NCBI GenBank assembly: GCA_004352715.1
Contig: SCFE01000002.1
Location: 4,772,585-4,836,584 of the forward strand
From: Hofstenia miamia
Lineage: Eukaryota; Xenacoelomorpha; Acoela
DNA: 64,000 nucleotides
Reading direction: 5' to 3'
Made by a program: the position numbers and the translations under genes. Numbering within the stretch: the first letter of the stretch is position 1; each line of letters opens with the position of its first letter. A model generated the notes under the pieces. That model did no database searches. It was given only the letters and a program-made list of their open reading frames with translations, and had not been told where the DNA came from. Of the stretch, positions 12,453-24,680 are shown piece after piece.

Positions 12453-12810
12453 TAAATTAATAGTTAGATCGATTACTTATATTTGTTAGGCGATTTACAA
12501 ATGAGAACACTCGTTGGTACATATTTAAAACTTATATTCTTAGTTTTATCCCATATGCTTAATCGGCCTGGTTTGGACGTCTGAATAATTTACAAAAATA
12601 GAAACTGAGAAAAGCACTTAAGCATGTTTCTTACTCCCTGAGTTTGCCAGGAAAAGATATATTATACACGAATGCAATATTGCTCTCATAATTTTTTTCA
12701 AAAAATTTTGTAAACAACATCATATGCAACAATAAACATTCTCTTCATCGGATTATGTGCAGCAAAGAAAATATGTTACATAGGTTTTTAAGGCATTACA
12801 TCCCAGAAAC

Positions 12811-13620
12811 ACTGTAGAGTAAGATGGGGCTTTTTGGCACAGTGCCTATAACTCCTTCCATGTGAAAAATTTATCTTTTTGTTCTAAAAAAATACGCACG
12901 AGAATGACCTTAATAAAACAAATTCTTGTAAAACAATTATATATGAAGAATTTTAATTAAAATTATTGTGGACCCTCAAATTTACGAATCATCATTTCCA
13001 TATTCAGATATAGTTTCAGTTCATTAAAGCCAATGCTTATATTTTTTTTTAATTCTGAAATCTTTGGCAATATTTTTTTAATTTCAGATTAAATTTGAAA
13101 AAGCGATAGAGCCAACTATTCAAAACAGTAATTAAGGGCAGCAGTGTAAGCTTGTAAAAATGGTCTGAGTCATAGAAAATCTGCAGCAATTCATAGTGTC
13201 GCTTATCGTACGTTCCATCGTTATGTTCAAATCAGACATTTATTTTCCCTGATATCAAAGACATATCACCACATCCAAAATCAGACATTGTGATGGGGTT
13301 GCCGGCTACTTTGAGAGGAAAATCTAGTCGTTCCTCTGGAATTTATAGATTTCAAAGCCGTGATATGCACAGTTACACCATTCTTTAATGACGTTCATCC
13401 TTTTATATTCTTAGATTTTTTTGCATGATAGCATTCATGATTACTGCTCCATATCGATGTTTTGGTTGCATTTTCATCGTGATATACATATTAGATTTAT
13501 TGCATACAATTTTATATTGTATGATGTAGATTGTGTAATTAAATAACAATGGTTGGATTGTTTGAGTCAACAAGCCCCACACTTTGTGCCAACATGCCCC
13601 AACATGGGGCAAGTTAGCAC
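12811..13620 (+). mobile_element. Pogo/Tigger-like DNA transposon relic
   Basis: Seen: tggggctttttggcacagtg near 12825-12844, and inverted at 13580-13602 as cactttgtgccaacatgcccca; GGGGC(N5)GGCACA is shared in both ends. A psq-type helix-turn-helix relic lies between them. Exact ends and TA duplications are not clear; the outer left boundary is near actgtaga at 12811. Known: pogo/Tigger transposases use a psq/CENP-B HTH. Only about 0.8 kb remains, so the DDE domain is mostly lost. Confidence 0.5.
13141..13227 (+). pseudogene. psq-type helix-turn-helix relic (pogo-like transposase N-terminus)
   Basis: Reads A-V-stop-A-C-K-N-G-L-S then HRKSAAIHSVAYRTFHRYV. Known: the HTH_psq domain has the pattern A..AV..G.S.R.AA..Y.IP..TLHRYV. 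The match to the second and third helices is good; one in-frame stop is present. Host BTB-psq factors share this fold, but the flanking inverted ends favour a transposon. Downstream (13230-13400) no DDE motif is visible. Confidence 0.55.
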
Positions 13621-13789
13621 AGAAATTTCAAATCAAATTTGACAATAGAATGATATCTTATCATGGAAGTTCTAATACGTTTCGTGTGAAAGAAAATATA
13701 CAGTACTGGGAACACTTTCCAAATTTAGAAATTTTTGTATTTTACCCTAAAAAATGCAATGTAGAAACAATATAATATCACAATGTAGA

Positions 13790-14912
13790 AACAATATGAT
13801 AACACCGTGTAGAAAGTAAATAGTTAATTCAGAAAAACTCACTAATATTTTGTATGTCCGCCATTATTGGCCAAACAGACAGCAATGCGATTTGACATTT
13901 ACTCGACCAGCTTTCTAAAATAATCATCAGTAATCCCTGTGCACCATACCACTTTAATTTGCTCCTTCAGATCGCCGAGTGATTCGTGCATTGGCACTTC
14001 CTCAGACAGTTTTTGATGTAATGTCTTGGGAATTTCCCGGCCAGTTCTCAAGCAGCCGAAAGTCCTGTGATGCAATCCACTGTTTCACAACTTTGGCGCT
14101 GTGGCAAGGAGCACCATCTTGTTGTAGTACAGATGTTCCGCAAAGCTGCATAAACATGGGAACTTTCTCCTGAATTATTTTGAGGTAGTCCTTGTCTGTA
14201 ACTGTCTCGTTGTGAGGAACAAAATGCAGGTAAGCACGCCCATTCGCAGTTATAGCACCCCAAATCATCACAGAAGGTGCTGAGCGGACAGTTTGTAGCA
14301 TGTAACGTATGTTGAATCTTTGGTTTCTTGGTCATCGAACGTGTGGCTGGNAACAATATGATAACACCGTGTAGAAAGTAAATTGTAAATTCAGAAAAGC
14401 TCACTAATATTTTGTATGTCCGCCATTATTGGCCAAACAGACAGCAATGCGATTTGACATTTACTCGACCAGCTTTCTAAAATAATCATCAGTAATCCCT
14501 GTGCACCATACCACTTTAATTTGCTCCTTCAGATCGCCGAGTGATTCGTGCATTGGCACTTCCTCAGACAGTTTTTGATGTAATGTCTTGGGAATTTCCC
14601 GGCCAGTTCTCAAGCAGCCGAAAGTCCTGTGATGCAATCCACTGTTTCACAACTTTGGCGTTGTGGCAAGGAGCACCATCTTGTTGTAGTACAGATGTTC
14701 CGCAAAGCTGCATAAACATGGGAACTTTCTCCTGAATTATTTTGAGGTAGTCCTTGTCTGTAACTGTCTCGTTGTGAGGAACAAAATGCAGGTAAGCACG
14801 CCCATTCGCAGTTATAGCACCCCAAATCATCACAGAAGGTGCTGAGCGGACAGTTTGTAGCATGTAACGTATGTTGAATCTTTGGTTTCTTGGTCATCGA
14901 ACGTGTGGCTGG
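13790..14912. repeat. 561-bp duplication around a single n (probable assembly artefact)
   Basis: 13790-14350 and 14352-14912 repeat at offset 562 with a few substitutions (for example gcgctg versus gcgttg). The single n is at 14351. The duplicate breaks the Tc1 structure, so it was not part of the original element. Confidence 0.88.
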
Positions 14913-15291
14913 TATGATGTAAACTGGTAAATCTTGGATTCATCACTACACAAAGCTCAAAGGTAGTATTCAATAAACGCCTAATGGTGCGTGTTGATAC
15001 ATTCTGCATTACCGCACCTAGATTTGCTTTGATTTCAGAAGATGAAGAGAATGGTTGATTGACGACGTAACGTGAATGAGACGGTCAGTCTGAGAGGTTG
15101 TCACTTTTGGTCTTCCAGACTGCTTGTGAGAGGAAAAATTTTTGCAGTTGCTGATAGCGAGTAACACTTCTGGATACCGAAGATACTGACACGTCCATTC
15201 TAACAGCTATAGCGCGATAATTGTACCCCTCCTCGTACAAGATATGAATTTGAGGACGCTTTGTTGGTGAAATTTCACTACCACGGACCAT
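13842..15291 (-). pseudogene. Tc1-like transposase pseudogene, copy 1
   Basis: Start at 15291: MVRGSEISPTKRPQIHILYE, then NYRAIAVRMDVSVSSVSRSV (first HTH). Catalytic core (14564-14863): VMIWGAIT, then QQDGAPCHNAKVV, then LLENWPGNSQD. Known: Tc1 transposases have DDE residues in these motifs, the last being E in NPIENLW. Here WPGNSQD runs straight into ITSKTV; against the 28-kb copy about 24 bp are deleted, removing the final acidic residue. Other frameshifts separate the HTH from the core. The core appears twice (14002-14301 and 14564-14863) because of the assembly duplication. Inactive. Confidence 0.82.
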
Positions 15292-15493
15292 ATTTCATAC
15301 TATAATGATAGTGCTTTTTCAGTGAAAATGTATTGTGTGTAAATCTAAAGTTGTGTTAATTTGATTAGCTAAATGAATCTGCTGTAAATACTAAGAAAAA
15401 ATTGGTAATTCCAGGAATTTTACAAAGTCTTCAGGAAATAGCATAAAACATGCTTTGGACAGGTTACTGTTCCCAAATTTTTGGCCAGTACAT

Positions 15494-17129
15494 AATTGAG
15501 ACTGGAAATATAACTTTTATTTATTGTTAGTATTATTATTTTAATTAATATTACAACACGCACATTGTAAGCGAATTATACTGTTAGTTGTGAAAGTCTT
15601 AAACTTGAAAGAAGGACAGTAAAGAGAAAATGACCGATAGATTAACCTTGAGGTGTCCCTTGATATGCACTATTCAGTTATTGTAGGACCACATTCAATT
15701 CACGTTGACAACTAACTTACGATGTTTTAGGTAGCAAGCAGTTCATGCCATAAGTTCTTTACATCCATTGCCTTCTATTAGCTTAAGCAAAAGATAAGAG
15801 AATGGTTCATATAATCAAAGGTTTTCTGAAGTTGAATGGTGCAAGAGTATGCTTCGCTTTTTATTCAGATAACGTTTAGTATAGTCTAAGATGTTGAGCA
15901 GTGCCAGGACCGGCGATGTAAATATTTGCTTAATTTTTATACAAGGCTTTGCTATTTCAATGAATACTAATACGTTTAATCTATTGAAACGTGAACACAA
16001 ACTTTTTTCAATCAAAAGCCTTCATTATCACTAATAAATGATGCATCGTGTTCTTCAGAAATTGCGGCAAAAATGATGCAGGTGCATAATTAGTTTTTAC
16101 GTCAACAAAACCAATGATCAAAAGTAAACCCATTTCGGTACTGGGAAATGTAAAATGAATAAATGGCAATCAATGAGTTAGATTAATAAATCCTGACAAG
16201 GGTAAATGTTGTAACTATGAAATGTAGAGGTTTTATTTAACTTTTCATGTAGTAAAATTATACAATGTATGATATCTGTTTGTTATGATAAAACTGAGGT
16301 GGTGTAAATACCTAAAAACCCTTGAAGTTGACCTTAATCACTGCAGATCTAAACTTGGCATAGCTGCAAAAGAATTCCTATTTGAAGAAATTATATAAAC
16401 AGAATTGTTCTAATGAGGAATTAAAAATACGAGTACGGGACAGAGTAATTTAACCGAACTGCACTAAACGTTTGACTCAGTGGTGTAAAACTGGTGCAGA
16501 CTGTTAAGATAAACTGAATAAAGAAGCACAGAGATAAAAAGACCCATATGCTGAATAGATGACGTTTTTTTCTAAGAATAGTAACCAAAATTAACCTTTG
16601 TACCTATAACTTGCATATTTTAGTTGCTATGTGAAGAAGATAATCTGCGAAAAAAGCTATTCAAGCTTAAGCATCCAGGAATTTGAATTTAATATATATA
16701 TATCAAAAATCATAGCATACACAAATTAAAAAGAGTGATAATTTCCTTAATTTAGATGTTTTTTGGGTCCAAACTAAATGAATATTAATAAAATTTTCAC
16801 GAAATCATAGCACTAGGGTTTTTCAAGCATGGTATTGTTATAACAAATTAACAATCATCCTAAAGCAAAAGTTTTAAGCTGATTTCTTTCTGGGTGACAA
16901 AGCTACCCCTAACTTAGACTATTGATGACATCAATTTGATGTTTTTGTTGAATCTTAATAAGCGAAATTAGGATGATTCCCATATTGTGCAGACAAAAAG
17001 CACTTAAAAATGTGGAAAAGTCACAATTCGATTCTAGTTGTTCTTGGGGTAACAAAATTACATCACACTTCGTTTAACCGTTAAATAATGTAAACTAAAC
17101 ATTGCATTTATGCAGGTTTCTCAATGGAC
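15494..17129. other. AT-rich DNA, nothing firmly recognised
   Basis: Short frames only. A small separated inverted repeat (atcatcctaa near 16852 and ttaggatgat near 16967) is too short to interpret. Confidence 0.5.
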
Positions 17130-17243
17130 ACGTGTCCATGACCAACGATGGTCAAATTTGCTTTTAGGCTTGGAGGAAATTCTTTGTAAATGTAGAAAAA
17201 CGGTTTGTCCCTTTAAGAGGATGCAAGGTTGCTTAAGTTTAAT
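17130..17243 (+). repeat. Dispersed repeat copy related to the piggyBac-like MITE at 46796-47340
   Basis: ttaggcttggaggaaattct, then tgtagaaaaacggtttgtcc and aaggttgcttaagtttaa, parallel the right end of the 47-kb element (aggctggttaaggttaa). Only one end of the family is recognised here. Confidence 0.5.
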
Positions 17244-18010
17244 ATTACGAAATAAATATTTGAAAATTTTTGTCAAAATATTTGAATGATAAGCTGCCAT
17301 TAAAAGTGAGAAAAGTCAATTTACTGATAGATTTAATTGTTCACTAAGATATCCTTGATTGATTTAATGGCCAATAATTGATTCCTAGTGCCATTTATAA
17401 GCTTGCGTAAATTACCGTTAATTACAATTCAATATCACATCATCGATTTTTCAATGGTTTTTAATTTCCTCTAAGAATTTTATGCCCAAGATGCACATTA
17501 AAATATTTCATTATGCCCCGAAATCTTAGTACTTAATTAAATAAATTTTAATATTTCATTAATCAGTTTTACCTTATTAAAATTGTATATTTAATAGCAA
17601 CTTCAATAAGGATTGACGCTTTTATCACAGTTAATAGAAATTTATCTTTGTTTTATTAATATTATTTGTCTAAGAAAAAAGGAAACACTAACAAAATAAT
17701 GGCTTTTATTTTGCATTGTCATTCTGTACCAAAATAAGCAATTAAATCCGGACAAAATAATGAACTATGTAATTAGATTACGCTCGTGTCAAACCGAAGA
17801 CAGTGACTACAAAAACTGATTTGGGCAAGCGTAAGGAATAAAACAAATAATGTGTCTGTAACTTCTGTTTGACTTTTGTGTGCATGTTTTCGAATTTACA
17901 ATGCTATAAAATTAATGAGCCATTGACTATCAGTTTAAAATGAGGGATTTACCCACCATCAATATAGCAGTTCTAATATGATAGACTTGCATTTATTCTT
18001 TTAACTTGTA

Positions 18011-18187
18011 ACTCGGTCGGCTACGGAGCAGAGATGTCTGTGTATCACTTAGTCAGTGGGTCACTGAGACGGGTGGTTATATTATTGGATAATAGTACAA
18101 AATTGTTTCATTCAATTAAATCCATTTCGAAATAGGCTTGGTGCTGATACCATTGAAGCTCTGCTCATTGTTAATAGAGCCAATTAA
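18011..18187 (+). pseudogene. hAT transposase C-terminal dimerisation relic
   Basis: One frame reads RSATEQRCLCIT, then two stops, then NPFRNRLGADTIEALLIVNR and A-N-stop. Known: the hAT C-terminal domain has SA.SERVFS..G.I...R.RL.ADTVE.L.FLN.N. Both halves appear in order in the same frame with in-frame stops between. It is distinct in sequence from the ZMYM1-like domain at 7.7-8.0 kb, so a second hAT lineage is represented. No terminal repeats were found around it. Confidence 0.6.
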
Positions 18188-20578
18188 TCCAAATTTTTTC
18201 ATAGAAATTAGAAAAAATATAGTTATGTGCTTTTTAAATATAAAACATATTAATGTATTGTAACAATATTTGACAACCATCACTTTTGGTAAATTTAAAG
18301 GTTCATTCTCTTGCTGTATGACTGAGTCATCAAATTGGTAAATAGGTCATTGGCTAAAATTCCTTTGGGTCCGTGGGTTATGGTTCACCAAAATTGACTC
18401 ATTGCTATCTCTACTCCGCAGGACTTTTGCTAGAACCCGTAAGTAGAACTTATTACAAAATTCACTACGTAACACTAGTCTTTTCTGTGAGTAGTGAAAT
18501 CGCAGAAAGTTCTGATTCAAACAAGACCTTCTCATAATATGAAAGACAAAATTTATTTTTTCAAAGAATTTTAAATCATATTTTTCGTTATTTTGATATG
18601 ATGCATTTTGGATTTAAATGATTTTAAATTCAAAGTCGACTACTATCTTTGAGCGCCTCATGAAATTTTCTTCTCTCATGGTCAAATGTGAAACAGTATA
18701 GCTTCTCTTTTGGCTAAAATTGCCAAAATTTATAAAATATATTATGAAGAAGCAGAACCGTGTTCCATGGTTCTTCCTGTAAAATATTTAATCCCCGATC
18801 TTAGTTTCATGTGATTGGGATAAGTCAATCACTAGGAACGGAATGATTCCTAAGAATCCTAAATCTAACATTTATTGATATCTAATAATTCTTTCTTTTG
18901 CATACAATAACCACTAAAGAAAATATAGCTGGTTATTATATAAAGAAGATAAATATTTTGAACATACCTGCTTAAAATGAGTCAATAGAATTGTTGAAAA
19001 AAGATATAGGAAAATATTGCATTAAAAGCGTCAGTAGACATTAACGCATATTTGTTTTAGTGGTCAAATATATCTTACTTTTAATTTTGCTACATGGTGA
19101 AATATTTGTCATGTCTTTCAGATAATCGGTTTAAATGCTTACTTAGACAGAAAAAGCCTTAGCTTTTACTGTCATAAAATTGATTTGACAGGTTTTTTCA
19201 AAGTACCGATTTGATTGAAAACAGCCTATGATGCAATAAATAGAAATTTTAAAATATTTCTCAAATACACTTACAGTTCTCTGAATGTAATTTGCTTTCT
19301 TTATTAGTTTGTGTTTTGTACAATTATATTTAAGCATATTGTTATAAAAATTTAATGAAACTTAAAAATTTATCAATTTCAAGTTTAGAACTTTGAATAA
19401 GTTCTACACTGCGAAAATTTGAAAATTGTAAACATTTCCAAGCCAGGTTAAATAAAAGCCGATACAATTTATGGCTATCCTATACATAAATGTTTTTTAA
19501 ATTTTTCTACATCTTAAACATTAATTTCTGGTGCAAGTAAACATTTTTATAAATTTTTAATTGGAAACTTCTTTTTACAAAGAATGCATTAATTTTTTTG
19601 AATTTTTTTAAAAAATTACAATATGCAAATTTCCAGGAATATACACATTTCACTGTTGCTATGGTAAAATTTTCTTGAAGCTCAGGGCATTAGTTTAGAT
19701 TTTAATAAAAAACTAATTTCTTCGGTTAATGTTGTTCTACAACTGAGAGCACATCTCTAGTCTTTTCTAATATAATATCAAAGTGCTCATAATTGCGAAA
19801 CTACTTTATGTATATATATATATATATATGAATTTTTGGAATCCAAATGCAAATTGTACAATACATAAAGGTAAAGTTATCCCTAACACAATTCCTTAAT
19901 TCACAGTTTCTTGATACCAGTATGCTTTGCAAATAAATTTTGTAGTCAATTAATTTAAATTTCAAACTTACCTCAAGGCTACATACTTGTTAAGAAAAAG
20001 TAACGAGAGGAACAATCTAAAAATTCACTTTTTCAATAATTTAATTTTTTTTTAATTATTGACATTAGAGTGACATTCCTCAAAGGTAGAATGTTACTAT
20101 GTCAGGTGTGAAGAAGTAATTCTTAATTTCAACAACAGTTTCCATTGAAATGACTTTCTCATTAAAATTACACATCTTATTTTGATATTGCCACGAGCGA
20201 TTTTTTATAAATTCAACCTTATTAGACAATTGATTGTTGTAATTCCTAAGAGAGGATTGCAATGGAAAATCTATACTAGACACACAATATTTGCAATGCA
20301 GAAGAGTATAACTGTGAACGATCAAACATTTTAGACTCACGCCCAGTCTAAACCCAACTATGATTCACAATGAGGCCTACGTTTGCTCTGTAGGTTATTT
20401 ATTCAGTATATTTTACATTCTAAAATTTGAAGAAAAAACATTTAAATATGAAATATATTTTCAAATCAATTTACTTAACTTAAAGCATATTGCAATCATT
20501 ACTTTGCAAAAAATTATTCATACTTCAAGAATGCACTACATATGTTATTTTGTAAGTTTATCAATTAAAATTGATTTA
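18188..20578. other. AT-rich DNA; (TA)n at 19811-19829
   Basis: No recognisable coding. Frames of 62-86 codons on the minus strand (18347-18535, 19143-19337, 20080-20340) have no family signature. Confidence 0.5.
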
Positions 20579-20803
20579 ATATATATATATATATATTATA
20601 TATGCATACACATGTGCATAAAATGAGTCAATCAGAGAGAAAAGAATTAGTAATTCTCTGCAACATAATTTTTCACAAAAAGCAAAATTGCCTTAAAATT
20701 TCTAAAGATATTCAATTGTGAAGGTTTTTGGAGAATTGCTTTTTTCAAATAATGCTAAGTTTTTAGATTTGCATGCATATNATATATATATATATATATA
20801 TAT
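20579..20803. repeat. (TA)n microsatellites at 20579-20596 and 20782-20803
   Basis: Two TA runs; the second directly follows a single n at 20781. Confidence 0.85.
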
Positions 20804-21079
20804 CAATAGGAAAGTCTTGTGAAAATGAAAAAGAGTGTAATCAAAGTGGTCCCGATACCACCTTGACTATATATTCCAAAGCAAAAAAATTATTTCCAAT
20901 GTACATGTATATGTGCATAAAATGAGTCAATCAGAGAGAAAAGAATTAGTAATTCTCTGCAACATAATTTTTCACAAAAAGCAAAATTGCCTTAAAATTT
21001 CTAAAGATATTCAATTGTGAAGGTTTTTGGAGAATTGCTTTTTTCAAATAATGCTAAGTTTTTAGATTTGCATGCATAT
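20612..21079. repeat. 169-bp repeated contig end around a single n
   Basis: 20612-20780 recurs at 20911-21079 (offset 299). The n at 20781 follows the first copy, and 129 bp including a (TA)n tract separate the copies. Probably an unresolved overlap at a TA microsatellite. Confidence 0.85.
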
Positions 21080-22679
21080 ATTATAAAAATTACAATGCCC
21101 TGCAATTGTATTGGATTGCAGACGACAATTAGTGTTTCATTTCTTTTTTCGTAAATAATAAGAAATAACAATTTTTCAATAGTTAACATTCAGTAATTAT
21201 ATGTGTTAGAGATTATTCATTTCATTTATTGTAGATTTATTATCGTGAAGAATAATAAAATTTTATTAAACGTCAAAGCCTTCTAATAGCACCTAGTGGC
21301 GAGAATGGCATTGAACAAAATAAATGCTATTCTCTAATTGACAAACACGGGTAATTTAAAATTAAATAACGCCATTTTGCTTAGTTAACACAGTTTTATC
21401 ATTTAATACTACACGCATTCGTTCTGTCTGAAGCTAACTTTATGGCAGAAATATCAGCAGGATTTAACTGAATTGAAGATAAATGAGGTAGTTAAGTTGG
21501 TAATATCTAATATGGAGATTAATAATAATGCAGTTTGAATATTTCTCTATAAAAACATTCACTAAGTATATCAGTATATATATATATATATATGGCATGT
21601 ACCTAGAAAATATTGTAGAGATTCGGAAAGCATTATGTTTAAGACACTACTTGGCAGACGTTCTCGCAATTAATTGTAATCATCAGAGCCCTTCACAATC
21701 TATATATTTTCTTTATACCTGGTATGTTTAAAATTTTGATTGCCTTTGGGTGAACATCTATTTATATGTATATAATAAACCTTTAAATCCACACTGAAAT
21801 CACATAGGAGTGGATCTGTTTGAACACACAAGCCTGTCTCTAATGAAATAAGTATGCAATTCATGACTAATGCAGAAGTTTGCTATATTTTGGCTTAGTC
21901 AACTTGATATTAAGGTTATGAAAAAGAAGGATGGAAAATTGATCTTCCTCACTCTAAACATACTTGAACGATAACAGATTAAAACTTACAAATTAGAAAA
22001 CTATGACAGAAACAGCTACAAATTTACAGTACATAAATTATTACATATCATCCGAATTTTATGATACCAAAGATACATATTCAAATTTTTCAAGTATATT
22101 TACGCAATATTCATTAGAACGTTTCGTACTGGTATCGTAATATTATTGTTTGTCGGGTTAGTTAAAGAATATTTTGAATTGTTTAAAATCTTATGACATA
22201 CATTTTTCCATTGACATTTAAATATACACATACAAGACAAATAGACAAACCAACTTGCCAGAGTATGGTGATTTTGTTGAGCCGCTTTGAACTCTTATAC
22301 ATGTTTGGAAGAATTAATTCCTCTTCTTCAATAAATCTTACGTTGTGAACGAGATCACTTTCTTAAGTAAAAGCTTCAAGATTACATCCATTTTTTATAC
22401 AACAAATTGCTTACAATGAGAGTTATAAGTCTATTCTGTCCTCTATCTTTGGCCCTCTAAATTTTTTTTCAATTTGATATAAAAACGCATATAGCGGTAT
22501 ACACTAAATACTGGTAAGCTTATCAAAATTCATTTTTCTTTTAAAAATGAAGAAAAAAACGCAAGTATTGTTATGTTTTCTAATGAAAATCAGTTTGGAA
22601 AGCATGAACAGGTGAATTCGACTCGAATTTGGAAAAAACATTTAAAAAACATTTAAAAATTCCCATGTTCAAAGAATAT
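21080..22679. other. AT-rich DNA; (TA)n at 21575-21593
   Basis: Nothing else recognised. Confidence 0.5.
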
Positions 22680-22689
22680 GAATAGTTTA

Positions 22690-22816
22690 GAGCAAAAGAG
22701 AAAAAAAAGACTCTCTTCTATCACGTGGAACTGTCAGATTCAGTATAGCATTAACAGCTTAAAAATTTTTATATGATCATAAAAAATTTTCAAAAAAATC
22801 CCCAGGCGGTTTAAAT
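22690..22816 (+). repeat. Dispersed repeat copy (other end of the piggyBac-like family)
   Basis: aagactctcttctatcacgt, then gatcataaaaaattttc and tccccaggcggtttaaa, match the reverse of 46796-46920 and the copy at 54773-54924. It ends at ttaaa, as the others end at TTAA. Confidence 0.55.
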
Positions 22817-24645
22817 TTAAATATACGGCCGCTAAGAACTATAGTGTGAAAATCGAAGCAGTGGCGGAAGGTCGTGGTCTCTTCGTTTAAGGTCATAGTT
22901 GCAAGTTGTTTGCGGGTTACGGCCAGCCGCCCCCAAAATGCAGCAGAATGAATGCCTAGTCATCCGTATTGCAGCACATGGTTTTGTGAGGTTTACAGAT
23001 GATATTGGTTTATTTATAATTGAAATTTTATTTGAGTGTTTTTTAATGCTTCATAGTATTTACTATTACAAATATATATTAAATAAAAAAAATAAATTAA
23101 TATGAGTAATCAAAAAACGAAATAAATTCTCTTACCCAATTTTAAAGAGGTCCAATGGGTCTGAAATTTTTTTGCAACTATTTTAATGAAATTCAAGTTT
23201 GCACACCGAAGTTCAATAAATTTTGTTGTTTGGAAGACCTAAATCGTATTTTCATCATTTGATATATGGAGGCTTTCGACATTTTTGCAATTTGATAGTT
23301 TTACATTATCAAATGTCGAGTATATANNNNNNNNNNNNATTACTATGAACAGTTCCACTAAAACGCGAGGTAGTCCTGAGCTTGTTAGTCAGGCGGTAAC
23401 CTTTATATTGTTATGATAATGTTCTAAAATTTCGACATTGCAATTGTGAAAGCGCTCTTGATTTGTTAATGGATGTCACCATGCTTGTCAGTACTGATTC
23501 AATTAAAATTTCTTCATTGTTTACTTTGAATTTAAGCGGAGTTTAAAAATGAAGTTTATTAAATTTCTTTATATTATGCTTGTATTCGAGCTTACTGAAT
23601 GGCAAAATATTAGCTTAGCCTTTATGCGGCTACTATTTGCCGTTTTTGTATAGTAATTCACAAAACCACTGATTTGCAAAAATGAGAAATTGGTTTTAAT
23701 TATAATAATGGCATACGACATTAAACATAAAACTTCAAACGTTTGAAAAGATTACTTTGCTCAACGTCTATTTGCCTTGTATGCTCGAATTTCAGGAGAA
23801 TATCATAACTTCTGAATTTAGGAGTTAGTCTATATATGATGTTCTAGTCCGACAAAGACATGGTAATGGGTTTATGCTGAAGAATTACAGAATATTGGAG
23901 TTATCCGTTTACTCTAGCACAATAAGGTTGTCACTTTGCCATTACTATTTTCAAATAAGGATATGTTGTGCGGCTAAGGGAAAATTAGAAGCCCTAGCTG
24001 NAGAAATATTCGGCAGGTTAAGCCTACTATATTTCCTGTTAGCTAAATGTAAATGTGAGTTAATGCAATTTAGCTGAAATAGCTACTGAAATTGAATCAG
24101 AATTTCGTCCAAAAGTGTGTTTTGACTCCACAGAGACCTTTCTGGAATTCAGAGCTGACGAACAAGTGATATACGAATTAAAATACAATCAAAATTACAT
24201 CCACCTAATTTCTTTCTAATACTTTAATCTCTCCTGATTTATAAACGTACTTTGCGAGAAGCATGCAAAAACAAAATTTACATTTAAATGCAATGTATAG
24301 ACAAGCAACAACATTCTGATCAGACTATTAAATAATTTTAGAAGTTAAATCGTCATATGAACTTTTCTTCACCAAATTAATGTGTGCTAGCGCCTTCTTC
24401 GATAAATTTAATATCTTGAAATTAGTTATCTCGACAAAATAAGTTCATATCAATTTTATGAATATGCAAACAAAGGGAGATGAACAAAATATTTATTAAA
24501 ATTTCCTTAAATCGTGGATTAATTAATGCTATTATCAAAACTGGATGTATTTAGTATTCGATGTAAAAGGAGCATCTTCATCTTTCTTTTTAATACAAAT
24601 TAGTGCTCTTAAAACTACCCTTCCAGCTATTCTGTTGCAATTTTT

Positions 24646-24680
<35 letters not shown>

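Larger units (their letters stand above)
13701..15493 (-). mobile_element. Tc1-like transposon copy 1 (with internal artefactual duplication)
   Basis: Right end near 15470-15493 reads tgttcccaaatttttggcca then gta; left end at 13701 reads cagtactgggaacactttcc. These match the ends of the better-preserved copy at 28113-29422, the left end having lost its ggccaaaatttt core. Transposase is on the minus strand. Removing the 562-bp duplicated segment gives about 1.23 kb, a normal Tc1 size. TA dinucleotides flank both ends. Confidence 0.8.

Noticed and set aside
16330-16680. Possible LINE linker region (EELKIRVRDRV, KLNKEAQR) in a frame with several stops
   Set aside because: Too short and degenerate to separate from chance in AT-rich DNA.
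17124-17139. Perfect 16-bp palindrome atggacacgtgtccat containing a CACGTG E-box
   Set aside because: One isolated palindrome at the edge of a dispersed repeat; no promoter context or nearby gene.
22859-22930. cagtggcgg start and GC-rich cggccagccgccccc as a hAT end
   Set aside because: No inverted partner or octamer was found; the adjacent 68-codon frame has no motif.
23276-23338. Interrupted palindrome next to a 12-n gap as a hairpin gene
   Set aside because: The arms are only about 13 bp with a 9-base insertion in one arm, and the adjacent gap makes the structure unreliable.
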